A DNA stretch of 5,546 bases from Candidatus Sabulitectum sp. Lineage in GTDB: Bacteria; Fermentibacterota; Fermentibacteria; Fermentibacterales; JCC-6. Positions 5,010 through 5,546 of this stretch are shown piece by piece. The translations under genes and the position numbers were made by a program. The DNA lies in assembly GCA_023136985.1 (NCBI GenBank), contig JAGLQD010000184.1, positions 1-5,546 of the forward strand. The letters run 5' to 3'. Below the pieces are notes generated by a model that worked only from the letters and a program-made list of their open reading frames with translations, was not told where the DNA came from and searched no databases. Numbering within the stretch: position 1 is the first letter of the stretch; the number at the start of each line of letters is the position of its first letter.

Positions 5010-5546
5010 ATGAGATTTTTAATGATAGTTCTGCTTGTTGCCGCACTGGCAATAGCTCAGGAGGATAGCAGTTCTCCATGGACCGGCACTGTCAGTCTCG
5101 GTAGCTTGTTCACATCGGGAAACACCGATTCAAAGCAGATTGATGCAGGTCTCGAGTTCTCAAGAGAGATTGCAGGACCGGTATTTGTTGTGGGGCTGGA
5201 AGCAACTGCTTCTTATGGAAGTCAGGATGATGAGACTTACAGAGAGAAGTATCTTACAGCTGGAACACTTCATTACGACATTACGGTAAACAATTTCACA
5301 ACTGCCCGCGGGTACTGGACACGGGACGAGCTTGCAGGAATAAGCAGAGAGTACGGTAGCTCCGCAGGCCTGGGTCGATCATTCATCAACAGAGATGCTT
5401 TCCAGATTGCCATGGATGCCGGTGCGGGTTTTCTTACCAGAGAGAGCACAGCGGATTCCACGCTTGAAACATCCATCTGGTACAGTGGGCTTAACCTCAA
5501 CTGGGACATTTCAGATTCCTGGAAATTGACGGAATCAGTCAGGTTT
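5010..5546 (+). CDS. DUF481 (YdiY-like) outer-membrane beta-barrel protein, C-terminus beyond window
   Basis: The 179 visible residues are open to the right edge. A short Sec signal peptide is clear: MRFLMIVLLVAALAIA with a probable cleavage after A16 (A-x-A). The mature part begins with a polar stretch and WTGTVSLGSLFTSGNTDSKQ (residues 24-43), the hallmark first strand of DUF481 proteins. It continues with alternating polar/hydrophobic strands rich in aromatic residues, including a W-x-R-D-E-L-A-G segment (about 109-116) and a DAGAGF strand (about 140-145) typical of the family. The protein should form a barrel in the outer membrane; E. coli YdiY, in the same family, is described as salt-inducible. 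AAAGGA lies six bases before ATG 5010. An upstream ATG at 4996 opens only a five-codon frame. No operon partner is visible in the window. The pore substrate is unknown. Confidence 0.88.
   Translation, partial: MRFLMIVLLVAALAIAQEDSSSPWTGTVSLGSLFTSGNTDSKQIDAGLEFSREIAGPVFVVGLEATASYGSQDDETYREKYLTAGTLHYDITVNNFTTARGYWTRDELAGISREYGSSAGLGRSFINRDAFQIAMDAGAGFLTRESTADSTLETSIWYSGLNLNWDISDSWKLTESVRF

Noticed and set aside
4996..5013. Five-codon frame (MKGKL) overlapping the DUF481 start by ATGA
   Set aside because: A translational-coupling leader is conceivable, but the frame is tiny, its own ribosome site is poor, and its second and third codons form the ribosome site of the real gene.
5273..5509. 78-codon minus-strand frame opposite the DUF481 gene
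   Set aside because: The plus frame has a signal peptide and family motifs across the same bases; the antisense frame shows nothing recognisable.

Overview
The window reads as bacterial chromosome from a Gram-negative (diderm) organism. GC content is moderate, coding density is high, and the last gene encodes an outer-membrane beta-barrel of the DUF481/YdiY type with a signal peptide. Codon use (many AGA, ATA and CTT codons) and the mixture of families do not point to a well-known model genus. A lineage known mainly from environmental genomes is plausible, but the sequence alone does not settle the taxon. No rRNA, tRNA, CRISPR array, insertion sequence or phage gene was seen, and no gene-free stretch exceeds 300 bases.

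Layout from left to right: (1) 1-1631, minus strand, a cation-chloride cotransporter (SLC12/CCC-type member of the APC superfamily), cut at its C-terminus by the window edge and started by TTG. (2) 1827-2597, minus strand, a SagB/ThcOx-type nitroreductase-fold flavoenzyme. (3) 2711-3151, plus strand, a small three-helix membrane protein of unknown function. (4) 3148-4185, minus strand, a seven-helix membrane protein with a cytoplasmic coiled coil and a C-terminal four-cysteine, probably zinc-binding, module. (5) 4396-4824, plus strand, a paralogue of (3), about 62% identical over 130 residues. (6) 5010-5546, plus strand, the N-terminal part of the DUF481 outer-membrane protein, cut by the right edge.

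Genes 3, 4 and 5 form the most distinctive part. Two paralogous small membrane proteins flank, on the opposite strand, a membrane protein that looks like a sensor or adaptor but has no visible enzymatic output domain. Gene 3 and gene 4 converge with overlapping stop codons. Gene 4 and gene 5 diverge from a shared 210-base regulatory region that holds a good sigma70-like promoter for gene 4 and several short repeats. A functional link is inference from layout only.

The cotransporter keeps residues that line the K+ and Na+ sites of NKCC1, so Na+/K+/Cl- symport is a testable prediction. Together with the DUF481 protein (a family that includes YdiY, described as salt-inducible) this hints at ion or osmotic homeostasis, but the two genes are far apart and not in one operon. 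The SagB-like enzyme has no visible RiPP precursor, YcaO cyclodehydratase or transporter beside it and looks like a stand-alone flavoprotein.
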